Source of the DNA: Aurantiacibacter atlanticus
GTDB lineage: Bacteria; Pseudomonadota; Alphaproteobacteria; Sphingomonadales; Sphingomonadaceae
Reading direction: 5' to 3'
Assembly: GCF_001077815.2 (NCBI RefSeq)
Contig: NZ_CP011310.1
Location: 2,480,001 to 2,544,000, forward strand
DNA length: 64,000 nt
Positions 27,810 to 38,114 of this stretch are shown here, piece by piece. Within the stretch, counting starts at the first letter, position 1. Every line of letters starts with the position of its first letter. Position numbers and translations under genes: made by a program. The notes beneath the pieces were generated by a model. It was given only the letters and a program-made list of their open reading frames with translations, made no database searches and was not told where the DNA came from.

Positions 27810-30013
27810 CAGAAAGCCTGACCCAGCGCGACATAGACCGCTATCCAATTATCATTTGGCCCGGGATTTATTGGCACGGCCACGTCCAGCCGCAGCGGAC
27901 CAAACCCTGTGGCGTAGCGCAGGCCCAGGCCGGCGCCGAATTTGATCGAGCTGAAATCAGGAATGTCGTCCTCGCCCACCGATCCCGCGTCAACAAATGG
28001 GACGACGCTGACCGCGCCGTCCATCAGGCCGGTGCCGATGCGCGCTTCCAGTGAGAATTCCACCAGGCTTCGTCCACCGATGGGGTCGCCCATATCGCTG
28101 AGGGGTCCGATTTCCTGATAACCATAGCCGCGTACCGATCCGCCACCACCGGCATACAGCCTGCGCGATGGTGCGATGTTCCCGACCTGCGTGCCCGGAA
28201 TGCTTGCCAGCCGCACGCGGCCCGCCAAGACGTTCCTCTCCCCAATGCTCTGATAGTAGGAAGCATCAATCTGGCTACGCAGATAGAAGCTTTGCACGCT
28301 GTTGTTATCCGACACCTCTGGCGAAAGGCGACCGGACAGACGCCAGCCTTCGGTCGGGTCGAGCAGATCGTCCGAGTTATCGAGGCTTGCATATAGCGGT
28401 AGCGCGGCGACGAAATAGGTTTCGCGCGGCAGAAAAACGCCATTAGCGTCCACCTCCCTTTCCTCCGTTGCTACCAGCTCAACCCCGACAGACCAGCTGA
28501 AGGCTTTCTGGAACAGGAGCGTGCTGACACGCTCATATGTGCTGACCAAAGAGACGGCGCGCGCATCATAGGCGCTGTAATCGATTGTGCTGGCGAAGGC
28601 ATCGACCGTCAGGATCCTGTCTCGACCGTGGAAATTGCTTTTCTGAAAAGTCACGCCGGCAAGCTGTTCCTGCGTTCCCAGAATGCCGCGAAGACGCAAC
28701 AGCCCTTCAGGTGGGAAGAGGTTGCGGTGTTCCCACATCGCTTCCAATCGAATGCCTTCTTCGGTGCCGTAACCGATGCTGCCTCCAATGCTGCGCAGTG
28801 GTGCGGCAGTCAAAGAAGCGGCGATATCGACCGTGCCCGGCCGATCGCCCTGCGGCTCTTCCACCACTACGGGAGTAAGGGTGACTGAACCGACAATGCC
28901 AGTGGAAAGAATGGCTCGGCGTAGATCCATTTCATCGCTGCGTTGATAAAGATCGCCTTCGTCCCAGCGAGCGATGCGGGTCAAATGACGGCTCGACAGG
29001 AAATCTGGTGAGTCACTTCTCACCACACGCATGACATATCGCCCACCCGGCTCCACCGGCATGGTGAGATCACCTTCGCGACGATCATGATCGATCAACA
29101 GATCAGGGTCTTCAATGGCCGCAAAGGGGAAACCTGCTTCGCCCAGTGCAATATCGAGATCGGCACGCTCCTGCGTAATCATATCGAGCGAAATGTAATC
29201 GCCTGGATAAATCTCAAACACTGCACGCAGCTCTTCAAAAGCATTCCCGCCCGTGCCCAGATTGCCAAGGTCGACCGCACCAAAACGATAGCGAACGCCG
29301 GGGATGATATCGAACCGGGCCGCTGGCACGTCGAGCTCGACATCGGCGCTTTCTTCCACATTGCCTACGCTGCGGATGACTTGTGCGTCATAATAGCCGT
29401 AAACGCGCAGCATCTCATGAAGCAGTTCCTCATCACCGCGCGCCTGCACGGCGAGACGGGCGAGGTTGTCGTCATCCTCCAACTCGGCAATGGTCGAAAG
29501 CGATTTGAAACGGTCGAGGAATTCGTCACGCTCGGGAAACAACGAATTGTCCGTTGGGAAGACAAGAACCAGTTCATCCGAAATCCGTTCTTCGCTGCCT
29601 GCGGGCACCTCCGGAATTTCTTCTTCGAATGTCGCAAATTCAATCGGCTCTTCCGCTTCGAGCGGATCGAGCTGAGGCAGATCAACCTCGTCAGGCCAGG
29701 CGATTGTAACGCTCGGCATATCAGCCAGCGGTGCTTCTGCATCCAGCGGAAGCGGTGCGTCCTCTTGCGCTGCAGCTCCGGCGCTGACGCCCTGCTCCGC
29801 CCAGTTTTCAGGATCATCCACCGCAGAATCCGGGATGAGATCCTTCAGTTCAGGTGCGTCCTGCTTGGCTTGCGCAATAATCGGGGTAGTCCACATCGCC
29901 AAAACCAATGCGATTGCAGTGGCGGCCCCATTCAAGGGTTTCAGCTTGGGAAAGAGATCAGACCAGCTTGTATTCGCGCTGGAGGCCAGGCGTATTGTCT
30001 TTGGAACCGCCAT
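27809..30013 (-). CDS. tamA: TamA, outer-membrane BamA-family protein
   Basis: Omp85-family outer-membrane barrel of about 734 residues. A signal-peptide-like segment ([15 protein letters not shown]) is followed by an acidic linker, POTRA-like domains in the middle, and a C-terminal barrel with [18 protein letters not shown] and the characteristic [16 protein letters not shown] (the VRGY/F motif). The last residue is phenylalanine (VALGQAF), as usual for barrels. The start is unclear: the ATG at 30013 (also 30037) lies within the preceding bpt gene and has no obvious ribosome site, so coupling to bpt is likely. It forms a pair with tamB. Confidence 0.9.
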   Translation of the reverse strand: MAVPKTIRLASSANTSWSDLFPKLKPLNGAATAIALVLAMWTTPIIAQAKQDAPELKDLIPDSAVDDPENWAEQGVSAGAAAQEDAPLPLDAEAPLADMPSVTIAWPDEVDLPQLDPLEAEEPIEFATFEEEIPEVPAGSEERISDELVLVFPTDNSLFPERDEFLDRFKSLSTIAELEDDDNLARLAVQARGDEELLHEMLRVYGYYDAQVIRSVGNVEESADVELDVPAARFDIIPGVRYRFGAVDLGNLGTGGNAFEELRAVFEIYPGDYISLDMITQERADLDIALGEAGFPFAAIEDPDLLIDHDRREGDLTMPVEPGGRYVMRVVRSDSPDFLSSRHLTRIARWDEGDLYQRSDEMDLRRAILSTGIVGSVTLTPVVVEEPQGDRPGTVDIAASLTAAPLRSIGGSIGYGTEEGIRLEAMWEHRNLFPPEGLLRLRGILGTQEQLAGVTFQKSNFHGRDRILTVDAFASTIDYSAYDARAVSLVSTYERVSTLLFQKAFSWSVGVELVATEEREVDANGVFLPRETYFVAALPLYASLDNSDDLLDPTEGWRLSGRLSPEVSDNNSVQSFYLRSQIDASYYQSIGERNVLAGRVRLASIPGTQVGNIAPSRRLYAGGGGSVRGYGYQEIGPLSDMGDPIGGRSLVEFSLEARIGTGLMDGAVSVVPFVDAGSVGEDDIPDFSSIKFGAGLGLRYATGFGPLRLDVAVPINPGPNDNWIAVYVALGQAF

Positions 30014-30809
30014 CTGTGGCAGGTTTTCTATCACCATCCCCGGATGTGACGCGATTGACGAGCGCCTGTTGCTCGTCTTCGGAAATGCGGCGCCAACCGT
30101 CGGGCCCCAACTGCTCCAACGGGCGAAAGCGCACTTTATATTGCATACGCTCGGACCCTTCGACCCAATAGCCGAGGTAGACGAATGGCAGGTCATCGAT
30201 CGCGGCGCGCCGAATGTGGTCAAGAATGACGTAAGTGCCAAGCCCGCTGCGATCCTCGTGTTCCGGGTCATAGAAACTGTAAATCATCGACAACCCGTCG
30301 CCCTGCCGATCCATGAGGCAAGCAGCAACAAGACGGCCAGTACCTCCATCGGAGCTTGGCTCCCGATATTCAACTAAAAAGCTGGAAACACTGGTATGTT
30401 CTACCATGTCGGCATAGTCCACCTCGTCCATCGCGGCCATGCCACCGCCGGGATGACGCTGCTCAAGATAGCGCTGCAACAGGGCAAACTGTTCAGGCGT
30501 TGCCCAGGGGCGACATTCGGTAGAAACAAGGTCCGAATTGCGCTTCAGATTGCGCTTCTGCGAGGTCGACGCACGAAATTCGAGCGCCGCCACACGGACA
30601 GAGACACAGGCACGGCAATCCACGCAGGACGGGCGATAGGCCACCGTCTGACTGCGGCGAAAACCGATCCGGCCCAGCGCATCATTCAGTTGTTCGGCAT
30701 GCGAGCCCTTGAGTTCGGTGAATACCTTGCGTTCCGTTTTGCCCGCCAGATATGGGCACGGCGCTGGGCTCGTTACGAAAAAGCGGGGGAAGCGTACCGG
30801 AGCCGTCAC
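29958..30809 (-). CDS. bpt: Aspartate/glutamate leucyltransferase (Bpt/Ate family)
   Basis: Leucyl/arginyl-tRNA-protein transferase of the N-degron pathway, 283 residues. The N-terminal cysteine cluster [16 protein letters not shown] and [13 protein letters not shown], plus the C-terminal [20 protein letters not shown], are diagnostic. It attaches Leu to proteins with N-terminal Asp or Glu for ClpS/ClpAP decay. I chose the GTG at 30809 because conserved sequence begins shortly after it; the frame stays open to an ATG at 30971, but those 54 codons look non-coding. Its 3' end overlaps the probable tamA start. Confidence 0.9.
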   Translation of the reverse strand: MTAPVRFPRFFVTSPAPCPYLAGKTERKVFTELKGSHAEQLNDALGRIGFRRSQTVAYRPSCVDCRACVSVRVAALEFRASTSQKRNLKRNSDLVSTECRPWATPEQFALLQRYLEQRHPGGGMAAMDEVDYADMVEHTSVSSFLVEYREPSSDGGTGRLVAACLMDRQGDGLSMIYSFYDPEHEDRSGLGTYVILDHIRRAAIDDLPFVYLGYWVEGSERMQYKVRFRPLEQLGPDGWRRISEDEQQALVNRVTSGDGDRKPATDGGSKDNTPGLQREYKLV

Positions 30810-30986
30810 GTTTTTGGCGGACCTCTCTACAGTTGTGATTATACCCCAAGCGCCCGAATGCACATGGTACTGAATCCTTTTGCATGGGGGATTCGTTGTG
30901 AGAACCATGTTAACCACAAATCGCCTGCTGTGCAGACTTATTTTCCACAGGCAGCCGACATCCGTCCGCATGCGCCCCGTGTTGGG

Positions 30987-32207
30987 TCAGTTTAGCTCGA
31001 CTTGGCTGACCTTGTAACCCTTCTGGGTAAGCGCCTGCACGAGGGCCTCGAGCTGCTGGCGGTCGCGCGCTTCACATTCAATGTCTGTCACAAGGCCCTT
31101 TGCTGGGAGATTGGTGAAAATGCGCTGGTGGTAAATCTCTATGATATTGACATTATGTGCGTCAAATTCACGCATAACCTTGAACAGGGCACCGGGGCGA
31201 TCCTGCAGGGTAATCTGTAAGCGGGCCAGGCGGCCGGAGCGGGCGAGATCGCGTAGCAGGACATTAGCCAGGAGGCGGGTATCAATATTGCCGCCGCACA
31301 GTACCAGTCCGATTTTCTTTCCGGCGAAACGTTCAGGGTTTGAAAGAATTGCCGCAAGCCCTGCCGAACCTGCGCCTTCGACAACGGTCTTTTCGATCTG
31401 CAGCAACATGCTGACCGCTTTTTCAAGATGCGGTTCATCCACCAGTACGATATCGTCCACCAGCCGATCGATCACGCTTTGCGTAAATGTGCCTGGCTCC
31501 TTCACCGCGATCCCTTCCGCCAGTGTATCCCCGCCGCTGGGCAGGTCTTCATGCTTGAAGGCATTATAGGAAGATGGGAACAGCTTCGCTTCGACCCCGA
31601 TCACTTCAACAGGCGGCTGGCGATCCTTTGCCACGGTCGACATGCCCGAAATCAGCCCGCCCCCCCCAATTGGCACGACAATGCAATCCACATCAGGCGC
31701 GTCCTCGAACATTTCCAGTGCCACCGTTCCTGCGCCCGCGGCAACATGTGGATCGTCAAACGGATGAACGAAGGTCAGACCAAGCTCTTTTTCCAGGGTC
31801 CGCGCATGCGCATAGGCTTCATCGAAGGTCTCCCCCTCCAACAGTACCTTGCCGCCCACTGATTCGGTCTGCATCACCTTCACCGTGGGTGTGGTGCGCG
31901 GCATCACGATGGTCACGGGCACACCCAGCCGCGTGCCATGGTATGAAAGCCCCTGCGAATGATTGCCTGCCGATGCCGCGATAACGCCACGCTGGCGCTG
32001 TTCGTCAGTCAATTGCAGCAATGCATTCAACGCGCCCCGCTCTTTATATGCAGCAGTGAATTGCTGATTTTCAAACTTCAGCCAAATCTGCGCGCCGGTA
32101 ATGCTGGAAAGCGTCTGGGAATGCAGTGTGGGCGTCCGCACAATCGCACCGTCGATGCGCTGCGCTGCTGCCTTGATATTGGCCAGTGTCAATTTCGCTT
32201 CTGTCAT
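30987..32207 (-). CDS. ilvA: Threonine ammonia-lyase
   Basis: PLP enzyme deaminating threonine to 2-oxobutyrate, the first step to isoleucine. The 406-residue protein has the PLP lysine in TAAYKERGAL and the SAGNHSQGL loop. The phosphate-binding glycine cluster is in VPIGGGGLISG, and a C-terminal ACT domain (about 330-406) is marked by LQDRPGALFKVM. A single ACT domain places it with the short biosynthetic or catabolic-type enzymes rather than two-ACT E. coli IlvA. It is divergent from the dehydrogenase at 32368. Confidence 0.93.
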   Translation of the reverse strand: MTEAKLTLANIKAAAQRIDGAIVRTPTLHSQTLSSITGAQIWLKFENQQFTAAYKERGALNALLQLTDEQRQRGVIAASAGNHSQGLSYHGTRLGVPVTIVMPRTTPTVKVMQTESVGGKVLLEGETFDEAYAHARTLEKELGLTFVHPFDDPHVAAGAGTVALEMFEDAPDVDCIVVPIGGGGLISGMSTVAKDRQPPVEVIGVEAKLFPSSYNAFKHEDLPSGGDTLAEGIAVKEPGTFTQSVIDRLVDDIVLVDEPHLEKAVSMLLQIEKTVVEGAGSAGLAAILSNPERFAGKKIGLVLCGGNIDTRLLANVLLRDLARSGRLARLQITLQDRPGALFKVMREFDAHNVNIIEIYHQRIFTNLPAKGLVTDIECEARDRQQLEALVQALTQKGYKVSQVELN

Positions 32208-32367
32208 GGGGTCCAGCGCCTAGCCAGATTGTGATGCGAGGGGAATAGCTCGCACGCATTGTGCTAAGAAAGATTGCCCTTCGTGAAGCATGATGGAGGG
32301 CACATGTGGCAGACATTCGCCCGAGAAACATTGTCTTATCGCGCGCGCTAAGGCAGTGCTGGCGGGT

Positions 32368-33255
32368 ATGAGCACAATCGCATTCTTGGGCCTTGGCGTG
32401 ATGGGCGCGCCAATGGCCGGCCACATCGCCCGTGCCGGCTATAATGTTATCGGATATAACCGCACCGCATCGCGAGCCGAGGCCTGGCAGGCCAAGCTGG
32501 CTGATGAAAGGCTGGACATTGCCATCGCGCCGACCCCGGCAGAGGCGGTAAAGGATGCCGACACCGTCCTCACCTGCCTTGGCAATGACGATGATCTGGC
32601 CTCCATCGTTCTTGGCGATACCGGCGTGCTTGCAGCCATGCGTGGTCGAGCGACTTTTATTGATCATACCACCGTCTCCCCCGCCATTGCGCGTCAGGTA
32701 GCGCAGGAATGCAGCGCGCGCGGGCTGCTGGCAGTGGATGCGCCGGTATCTGGTGGAGAGGCCGGAGCGCAAAATGGCAAGCTGGCGATCATGTGTGGCG
32801 GATCGGCTGACGCAATGGCCGCAGCGACACCCATTATGGAAGCCTATGCCTTGCGCATCGTCCATATCGGCGATGCCGGGGCCGGTCAGGCGTGCAAGGC
32901 GGTCAATCAGGTGTGCATTGCGGGCGTGCTGGCGGGCCTGTCTGAAGGTGTGCGGCTGGCGCAGGCAAGCGGCGTTGATACCGACAAGGTGCTGGAAGCT
33001 CTTTCGGGGGGAGCGGCACAAAGCTGGCAGATGGAAAACCGCTGGCAGACCATGGTGCGCGGCGAGTTTGATTTCGGGTTTGCGATAGATTGGATGCGCA
33101 AGGATATCGCCATCGCATTGGGCGAGGCAAAGGCGGAAGGCGTGTCGCTGCCCGTCGCCGCGCTCGTCGATCAATTCTATGCGCAGGTGCAGGCTGCTGG
33201 CGGTTCGCGGCAGGATACCAGCGCCCTCATCCGACATCTCCCGGAGATAAAATAA
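32368..33255 (+). CDS. NAD(P)-dependent beta-hydroxyacid dehydrogenase (3-hydroxyisobutyrate dehydrogenase family)
   Basis: A 295-residue oxidoreductase. The N-terminal Rossmann motif is FLGLGVMGAPMAGH, the substrate loop is DAPVSGGEAGAQNGKL and the catalytic lysine lies in GAGQACKAVNQ. These mark the HIBADH/tartronate-semialdehyde reductase family, but the exact substrate cannot be deduced. A GGCGGG lies just before the ATG at 32368. Its stop TAA shares a base with the ATG of the secreted amidohydrolase, so the two genes are coupled. Confidence 0.9.
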   Translation: MSTIAFLGLGVMGAPMAGHIARAGYNVIGYNRTASRAEAWQAKLADERLDIAIAPTPAEAVKDADTVLTCLGNDDDLASIVLGDTGVLAAMRGRATFIDHTTVSPAIARQVAQECSARGLLAVDAPVSGGEAGAQNGKLAIMCGGSADAMAAATPIMEAYALRIVHIGDAGAGQACKAVNQVCIAGVLAGLSEGVRLAQASGVDTDKVLEALSGGAAQSWQMENRWQTMVRGEFDFGFAIDWMRKDIAIALGEAKAEGVSLPVAALVDQFYAQVQAAGGSRQDTSALIRHLPEIK

Positions 33256-34958
33256 TGCTGACCCGTTTTGCAGCCGCAATGGCGCTGCTGTGCCTTTCCA
33301 CACCGGCACTGGCTGATACCTGGATCGACAATGTCGATGGTATCTCCGTCGCACGCGATGGCTCTGTCTCGCGCTTTGCCGGATTGGTGGTGGACGAGGA
33401 TGGACGCATTACCGAGCTGCTGTCTGCGGATGACAGGCCAACGCGTCAGATCGATTACCGCGTCGACGGCAATGGCCGCGTGATGGCTCCCGGCTTTATT
33501 GATGCGCATGCCCATCTCATGGGACTGGGCCTTGGGACGCTGGTGCTAGACCTGTCGGAGACGCGATCTCTGGAAGAGGCGCTTAGCAGTATCGCCGCCT
33601 ATCGCGCGGCCTATCCCGACAGACCGTGGATCGTTGGCCATGGGTGGAATCAGGAACGTTGGGGTTTGGGCCGCTTCCCAACCGCTGCCGATCTCGACGC
33701 GGTGGTCTCGGATCGCCCCGTCTGGCTCAGCCGCGTGGATGGGCATGCCGGTTGGGCTAATTCCATGGCGCTTCAAGCGGGGAATGTCTCCGCACGAACC
33801 GCGGATCCAGCTGGCGGTCGTATTGAACGATTGTCTGACAGCGATGCGCCATCGGGTGTGCTGGTTGATAAAGCCATGTCCATCATTGAAAACCGCATCC
33901 CCCCACCGCTTCCCGAAGACCGCGATCTCGCGCTCTACAATGCACAGCAAATGCTGATCAGCCACGGCATTACCGGCATGGCCGACATGGGCACCACGCC
34001 CCAGGACTGGATGACAATCCGTCGGGCAGGCGATGCCGGATGGTTGCAGATCCGTATCATGGCCTATGCCGATTCAATCGACACAATGCTGTTGATTGGT
34101 GGCCCGGGGCCGACGCGCTGGCTTTATGATGATCGTTTGCGCCTGAATGGCGTGAAGATTTACCTCGACGGGGCATTGGGGTCGCGCGGTGCTTTGCTCA
34201 AGCAGCCCTATGCCGATGATCCGCAAAACCGCGGTCTGGCTTTGACCAGCGGAACGCAGCTGCGCAATATGATGAGCCGTGCCGCGCTCGATAATTTCCA
34301 GGTCGCCATCCACGCCATCGGTGACGCCGCCAATGCCGACGCGCTGAATGCTATTGATCAATTGTCCGCCGATTACGGCGGCGACCGGCGCTGGCGGATC
34401 GAGCACGCGCAAATCGTCAATCCGGCGGACCTGGCTATGTTCGGGCAGCACGGCATTATTGCCAGCATGCAGCCTGTCCACCAGACCAGCGACCGGGTGA
34501 TGGCCGAAGCGCGGCTTGGAGAGGAGCGGCTGGATGGTGCCTATGCGTGGCGCACAATCCTCGCACACGGTGGCATTCTGGCTTTTGGCACCGATGCACC
34601 GGTCGAAAAAGTCGACCCAATGGCAGGGCTTGCGACTGCCATCAGCCGCACAGATGCGGCGGGGGAGCCATTTGGCGGCTGGCATCCGGGTGAAACCGTG
34701 TCCCGCGAACAGGCATTGGCGGCCTATACCGCGAACGCTGCCTATGCAGGCTTTGCCGAAGGACGCTTCGGGCGTCTGACACCGGGGGAGCGTGCTGACT
34801 TCGTGTTTCTTTCCGCCGATCCTCTCCTGTCCGGACCTGAAGAGATACGTAATATCCGCGTGCTCGAAACATGGATTGCGGGGCGGAAAGTTTTCGACGC
34901 CAATATTGCAAATCCCCTGATCGATGCACCAGATAGCGATATGCAGTCAGGCCGCTGA
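33255..34958 (+). CDS. Secreted amidohydrolase (YtcJ-like)
   Basis: Metal-dependent hydrolase of 567 residues with a signal peptide (residues 1-20, LLCLSTPALA). The amidohydrolase metal motif is FIDAHAHLMG; further ligands are probably in IHAIGDAAN and in WRIEHAQIVNP, with the distal aspartate in FGTDAPVEK. These features fit the YtcJ/AepA-type subgroup, whose substrates are mostly unknown. GGAG nine bases upstream and the one-base overlap with the preceding stop support the ATG at 33255. Periplasmic location is inferred. Confidence 0.9.
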   Translation: MLTRFAAAMALLCLSTPALADTWIDNVDGISVARDGSVSRFAGLVVDEDGRITELLSADDRPTRQIDYRVDGNGRVMAPGFIDAHAHLMGLGLGTLVLDLSETRSLEEALSSIAAYRAAYPDRPWIVGHGWNQERWGLGRFPTAADLDAVVSDRPVWLSRVDGHAGWANSMALQAGNVSARTADPAGGRIERLSDSDAPSGVLVDKAMSIIENRIPPPLPEDRDLALYNAQQMLISHGITGMADMGTTPQDWMTIRRAGDAGWLQIRIMAYADSIDTMLLIGGPGPTRWLYDDRLRLNGVKIYLDGALGSRGALLKQPYADDPQNRGLALTSGTQLRNMMSRAALDNFQVAIHAIGDAANADALNAIDQLSADYGGDRRWRIEHAQIVNPADLAMFGQHGIIASMQPVHQTSDRVMAEARLGEERLDGAYAWRTILAHGGILAFGTDAPVEKVDPMAGLATAISRTDAAGEPFGGWHPGETVSREQALAAYTANAAYAGFAEGRFGRLTPGERADFVFLSADPLLSGPEEIRNIRVLETWIAGRKVFDANIANPLIDAPDSDMQSGR

Positions 34959-34967
34959 GGCTTGATT

Positions 34968-35813
34968 TTATTCCGCGGCGTCCTCTGCGGCCGTTGCTTC
35001 AGCGTCGGGTTTTTCTTGCCCGTCCACTTCTACAGCGGCTTCCTTGGCGCGTAGTTTGGCTGCCTTACGCTCGCTAAGATGCATCAACACCAATGATCCC
35101 TCAAACAGCAGGATCAATGGCCCGGCGAGCATGACCTGCGAGACGACATCGGGCGGCGTAATCAGCGCTGAAACAGCAAATACCGCCACGATTACATAGC
35201 GGCGAGCCGCCACCAGCTGGCTGCGCGTCACCAATCCTGCGCGGTTGAGCAGCATCAGGAGCACCGGCAGCAGGAAGCTCACGCCAAAGGCGAGGATGAA
35301 ACGCATCACCAGATCGAGATAATCCCCCATGGCGGGCAGCGCCTGCGCCTGCAATCCCCCAGCTTCCCCCTGAAAGCCAAGAAACCATGTGAAGGCGAGC
35401 GGCATGACCACGAAGTACGCCAGAGACCCGCCCATGATGAACAGCACTGGTGTCGCGATCAGGAACGGCAAGAAAGCCTTCTTCTCGCGGGCGTAAAGTC
35501 CCGGCGCAACAAAGGACCATAACTGGTTGGCGATAATGGGGAATGCCACAAAGAAGGCGGCAAAAAGCGCGACCTTTATTTCAACGAAAAAGGCTTCGTA
35601 CAGGCGCGTGTAGATAAGTTGCCCCTGCCCTTCGGGAAAGGCATGTGTCAGGGGCACGACAAGAAATCCGAAAATCGTATCCGCAAAGTAGAAACACACG
35701 GCAAATGCCACGATAAGCGCCAGCACCGCCTTGACCAGTCGCCCGCGCAATTCAATCAGGTGATCGAGCAGCGGAGCCTGTGAATCATCCAGATCGTTCA
35801 GCTTGAATGCCAT
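34968..35813 (-). CDS. tatC: TatC, twin-arginine translocase receptor subunit
   Basis: Inner-membrane protein of 281 residues with six transmembrane segments that recognises twin-arginine signal peptides. The N-terminal APLLDHLIELRGRLVKA is the TatC signature; FVAPGLYAREKK and the YVIVAVFAVSALITPPD region are also conserved. The C-terminal 35 residues are an acidic Ala/Glu tail. It begins three bases after the tatB stop and is the last gene of the operon that starts near argS. Confidence 0.97.
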   Translation of the reverse strand: MAFKLNDLDDSQAPLLDHLIELRGRLVKAVLALIVAFAVCFYFADTIFGFLVVPLTHAFPEGQGQLIYTRLYEAFFVEIKVALFAAFFVAFPIIANQLWSFVAPGLYAREKKAFLPFLIATPVLFIMGGSLAYFVVMPLAFTWFLGFQGEAGGLQAQALPAMGDYLDLVMRFILAFGVSFLLPVLLMLLNRAGLVTRSQLVAARRYVIVAVFAVSALITPPDVVSQVMLAGPLILLFEGSLVLMHLSERKAAKLRAKEAAVEVDGQEKPDAEATAAEDAAE

Positions 35814-35816
35814 CGT

Positions 35817-36272
35817 CTATGCCTTTGATCCCGCGTCCGGATCGCGCGCGGCACTTTCGGCAGAAGATGCATCACCGGCGCTATCTGTAGAAGCAGGTTC
35901 TTCGCTATGCTGGGCCGCCGCTGCACGCTCCTTTGCAGCGATACGCTCCAGTTCCTCGCGCTTTTCAGGTGAAATCGTATGCGGATAAGGAGATGGCGGA
36001 TAAGCGCCCGTAGGCTCCATCTCGACTGGCGCGCCATCCGGATGTTCGCGCATGATCTTTTCGTTTTGCGCTTTCCACTTCTTCTCCATCTCCTCCATTT
36101 CGGCTTCGCGGACGATGCCATCGAAACCGGCACGAAATTGCGCGGAAAGCTTGCGCAGCTTGCCGACCCAGCGCCCCACCGTGCGCAGCGCAAGCGGCAT
36201 GTCCTTGGGTCCGATCACAAGGATCGCCACGATTGCAATGAGGAGCAATTCGGTTGCGCCAATATCAAACAT
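35817..36272 (-). CDS. tatB: TatB, twin-arginine translocase subunit
   Basis: A 151-residue protein with the TatA/B layout: one N-terminal transmembrane helix (residues about 7-22), then an amphipathic helix with GPKDMPLALRTVGRWVGK, a charged coiled region (about 55-85) and a low-complexity tail rich in Ala, Ser, Glu. The length and the Glu8 in MFDIGATELL point to TatB rather than TatA. Together with TatC it forms the signal-peptide receptor. Confidence 0.95.
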   Translation of the reverse strand: MFDIGATELLLIAIVAILVIGPKDMPLALRTVGRWVGKLRKLSAQFRAGFDGIVREAEMEEMEKKWKAQNEKIMREHPDGAPVEMEPTGAYPPSPYPHTISPEKREELERIAAKERAAAAQHSEEPASTDSAGDASSAESAARDPDAGSKA

Positions 36273-36296
36273 GGGGCCGGCGCTCGCGTTGGAGAA

Positions 36297-36575
36297 TTAG
36301 GAAGCGGATTTGTCGCCCGGGGCCGGCGTTTCGACCTTTTCGGCCTTGGCTCCGGAGCCGGCAGACGTGCCATTGCTGGTGGTTCCAGCCTGTGGCGATT
36401 GCGTCTCTATCCGCGGCTTCGGTTCCGAAGGAGTGTTGTTTTCTTCGGTCATGCCCTTTTTGAAGCTGCTGATACCTTTGCCGAAATCACCCATCATTTC
36501 CGAGATACGTCCGCGTCCGAACAGGACGAGCACGACAATCGCGACTATCAGAATCTGCCAAATACCCGGCTGCAT
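36297..36575 (-). CDS. tatA: TatA, pore-forming Tat subunit
   Basis: A 92-residue protein with a short N-terminal transmembrane segment ([15 protein letters not shown]), the FGRGRI hinge and the amphipathic helix with [15 protein letters not shown], followed by a Pro/Ala/Lys tail. It supplies the oligomeric channel of the Tat system. It lies 34 bases after scpB and 24 bases before tatB. Confidence 0.96.
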   Translation of the reverse strand: MQPGIWQILIVAIVVLVLFGRGRISEMMGDFGKGISSFKKGMTEENNTPSEPKPRIETQSPQAGTTSNGTSAGSGAKAEKVETPAPGDKSAS

Positions 36576-36609
36576 GAGAATTTCCTTGTGGTAAACTTAC
36601 CTTGCCAAT

Positions 36610-37293
36610 CTAGGCATCTTTGTCGCGACTTTCCAGCATTGCCGCATAACCGCCCGATTCATCGTCCGACTGATCTACTTCATCTGCATCGTTATCGCCA
36701 TCGACATTCGCTTCAGCGGCAAGCTGTTCTTCCTTTTGTGCCACCAGATCTTCATAGCTGGCATCAACCGGATCGAGCAGGCCCGCAGCCTTCAATTCAT
36801 CCAGTCCCGGCAGATCCTTGCGCGATTCAAGTCCAAAGTGACCGAGAAATTCAGGTGTGGTCGCATAAATTACCGGGCGTCCGGGCACATCGCGCCGCCC
36901 CGCGACGCGCACCCAACCCGCTTCCATCAGCACGTCCAGAGTGCCGGCGCTAGTCTGCACACCGCGTATCGCCTCTATTTCGGCCCTGCTCACCGGCTCG
37001 TGATAGGCGATGATCGCAAGCACTTCTGTGGCGGCGCGGCTCAATCGGCGGACCTGTTCCTTTTCCTGGCGCAGTAAATGCGCAAGATCGGGTGCGGTCT
37101 GGAATTGCCAGCGTTTTCCCCTTTCCACCAGCACCACGCCGCGTCCGTCATACAATGCCTGCAATTGCTCCAGTGCGTCGCGCACATCGGCATCGCCAAG
37201 ATGTGCGCTGATCTGTTCACACGTCATCGCTTCTTCGGCGGCAAAAAGGCAAGCCTCCACGGCGCGAGCAAGATCAGACGGTGGCGACGTCAC
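36610..37293 (-). CDS. scpB: ScpB, segregation and condensation protein B
   Basis: Kleisin-partner subunit of the SMC-ScpAB condensin complex, 227 residues. Two winged-helix domains are seen, with RAATEVLAIIAYHEPVSRAE and YATTPEFLGHFGL as family hallmarks, followed by an acidic tail of about 50 residues. The start overlaps scpA by four bases. An SMC gene is not in the window. Confidence 0.95.
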   Translation of the reverse strand: MTSPPSDLARAVEACLFAAEEAMTCEQISAHLGDADVRDALEQLQALYDGRGVVLVERGKRWQFQTAPDLAHLLRQEKEQVRRLSRAATEVLAIIAYHEPVSRAEIEAIRGVQTSAGTLDVLMEAGWVRVAGRRDVPGRPVIYATTPEFLGHFGLESRKDLPGLDELKAAGLLDPVDASYEDLVAQKEEQLAAEANVDGDNDADEVDQSDDESGGYAAMLESRDKDA

Positions 37294-38114
37294 GTGCTTA
37301 CCCTGCGCAGATGCAAAGGTCCGAAAATTGCCTCCTGCCGCAATTCTGCCTTGCCGGTGCGCGCAAGCTCCAGCGCGGCGACAAAGCTGGATGCCAAGGC
37401 GGAGCGTTTCAGCTGCGGCTCGGCATCCCCGGGTAGGAAACTACGGATTTCCATCCAGTCGACACTTACGCCGAGCATCGCTGATACTCGGTCCAGCGCA
37501 GAATCGAGTGTCATTACGGGGCGATCCGCCACCATGTGCACGACAGGTTCGGTTCGCAATTTGACCTGCCCATAGCCATGAATCAGCTGATACCAGTCAC
37601 ATTGCCACGCATTCTTGCGCAGCACCTTCAATCCCTCTGGATTTCCACGCGCGAAAACATCGCGCCCCAGCCTGTCCCGCGCCATCAAACGCGCGCCTGC
37701 TTCGCGCATTGCGCCCAGCCGCTGGAGCCGCAATTGCAGCTTCAGCGCGAGTTCTTCGGGACTGGGGTCTTCCTGCTCATCCTTGGGCAGAAGCAGCGCG
37801 GATTTGAGATAGGCGAGCCATGCTGCCATCACCAGGTAATCCGCAGCAATTTCCAGCTTCAGCGCCTCCGCGTGCTCGATATAGGCAATATATTGATCGG
37901 TCAGCGCCAGGATGGAGATTGATTTCAAATCCACCTTCTGCCGGCGGGCAAGGTCAAGCAGCAGGTCCAGCGGCCCTTCCCAGACATCGAGTTCAAGGTA
38001 GAGCGCATCGGTATCGTCGCTGCCACCCGATGCGATACCGTCCCAATTCTCAGCCTGCGGGCCATCCTGTTCCACCGCATCGAAAAGCATGCCCTCTTCG
38101 ACAGGATGGTTCAT
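37290..38114 (-). CDS. scpA: ScpA, segregation and condensation protein A
   Basis: Kleisin subunit of condensin, 274 residues. The N-terminal SMC-head-binding domain contains WEGPLDLLLDLARRQKVDL and YLVMAAWLAYLKSALLLP, both diagnostic of ScpA, and the C-terminal winged helix ends the protein. It overlaps nagZ upstream and scpB downstream by four bases each. Confidence 0.95.
   Translation of the reverse strand: MNHPVEEGMLFDAVEQDGPQAENWDGIASGGSDDTDALYLELDVWEGPLDLLLDLARRQKVDLKSISILALTDQYIAYIEHAEALKLEIAADYLVMAAWLAYLKSALLLPKDEQEDPSPEELALKLQLRLQRLGAMREAGARLMARDRLGRDVFARGNPEGLKVLRKNAWQCDWYQLIHGYGQVKLRTEPVVHMVADRPVMTLDSALDRVSAMLGVSVDWMEIRSFLPGDAEPQLKRSALASSFVAALELARTGKAELRQEAIFGPLHLRRVST

Noticed and set aside
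32071..33354. 427-codon open frame antisense to the dehydrogenase gene
   Set aside because: Spans the divergent promoter region and the 5' ends of three real genes; the translation has no recognisable domain.
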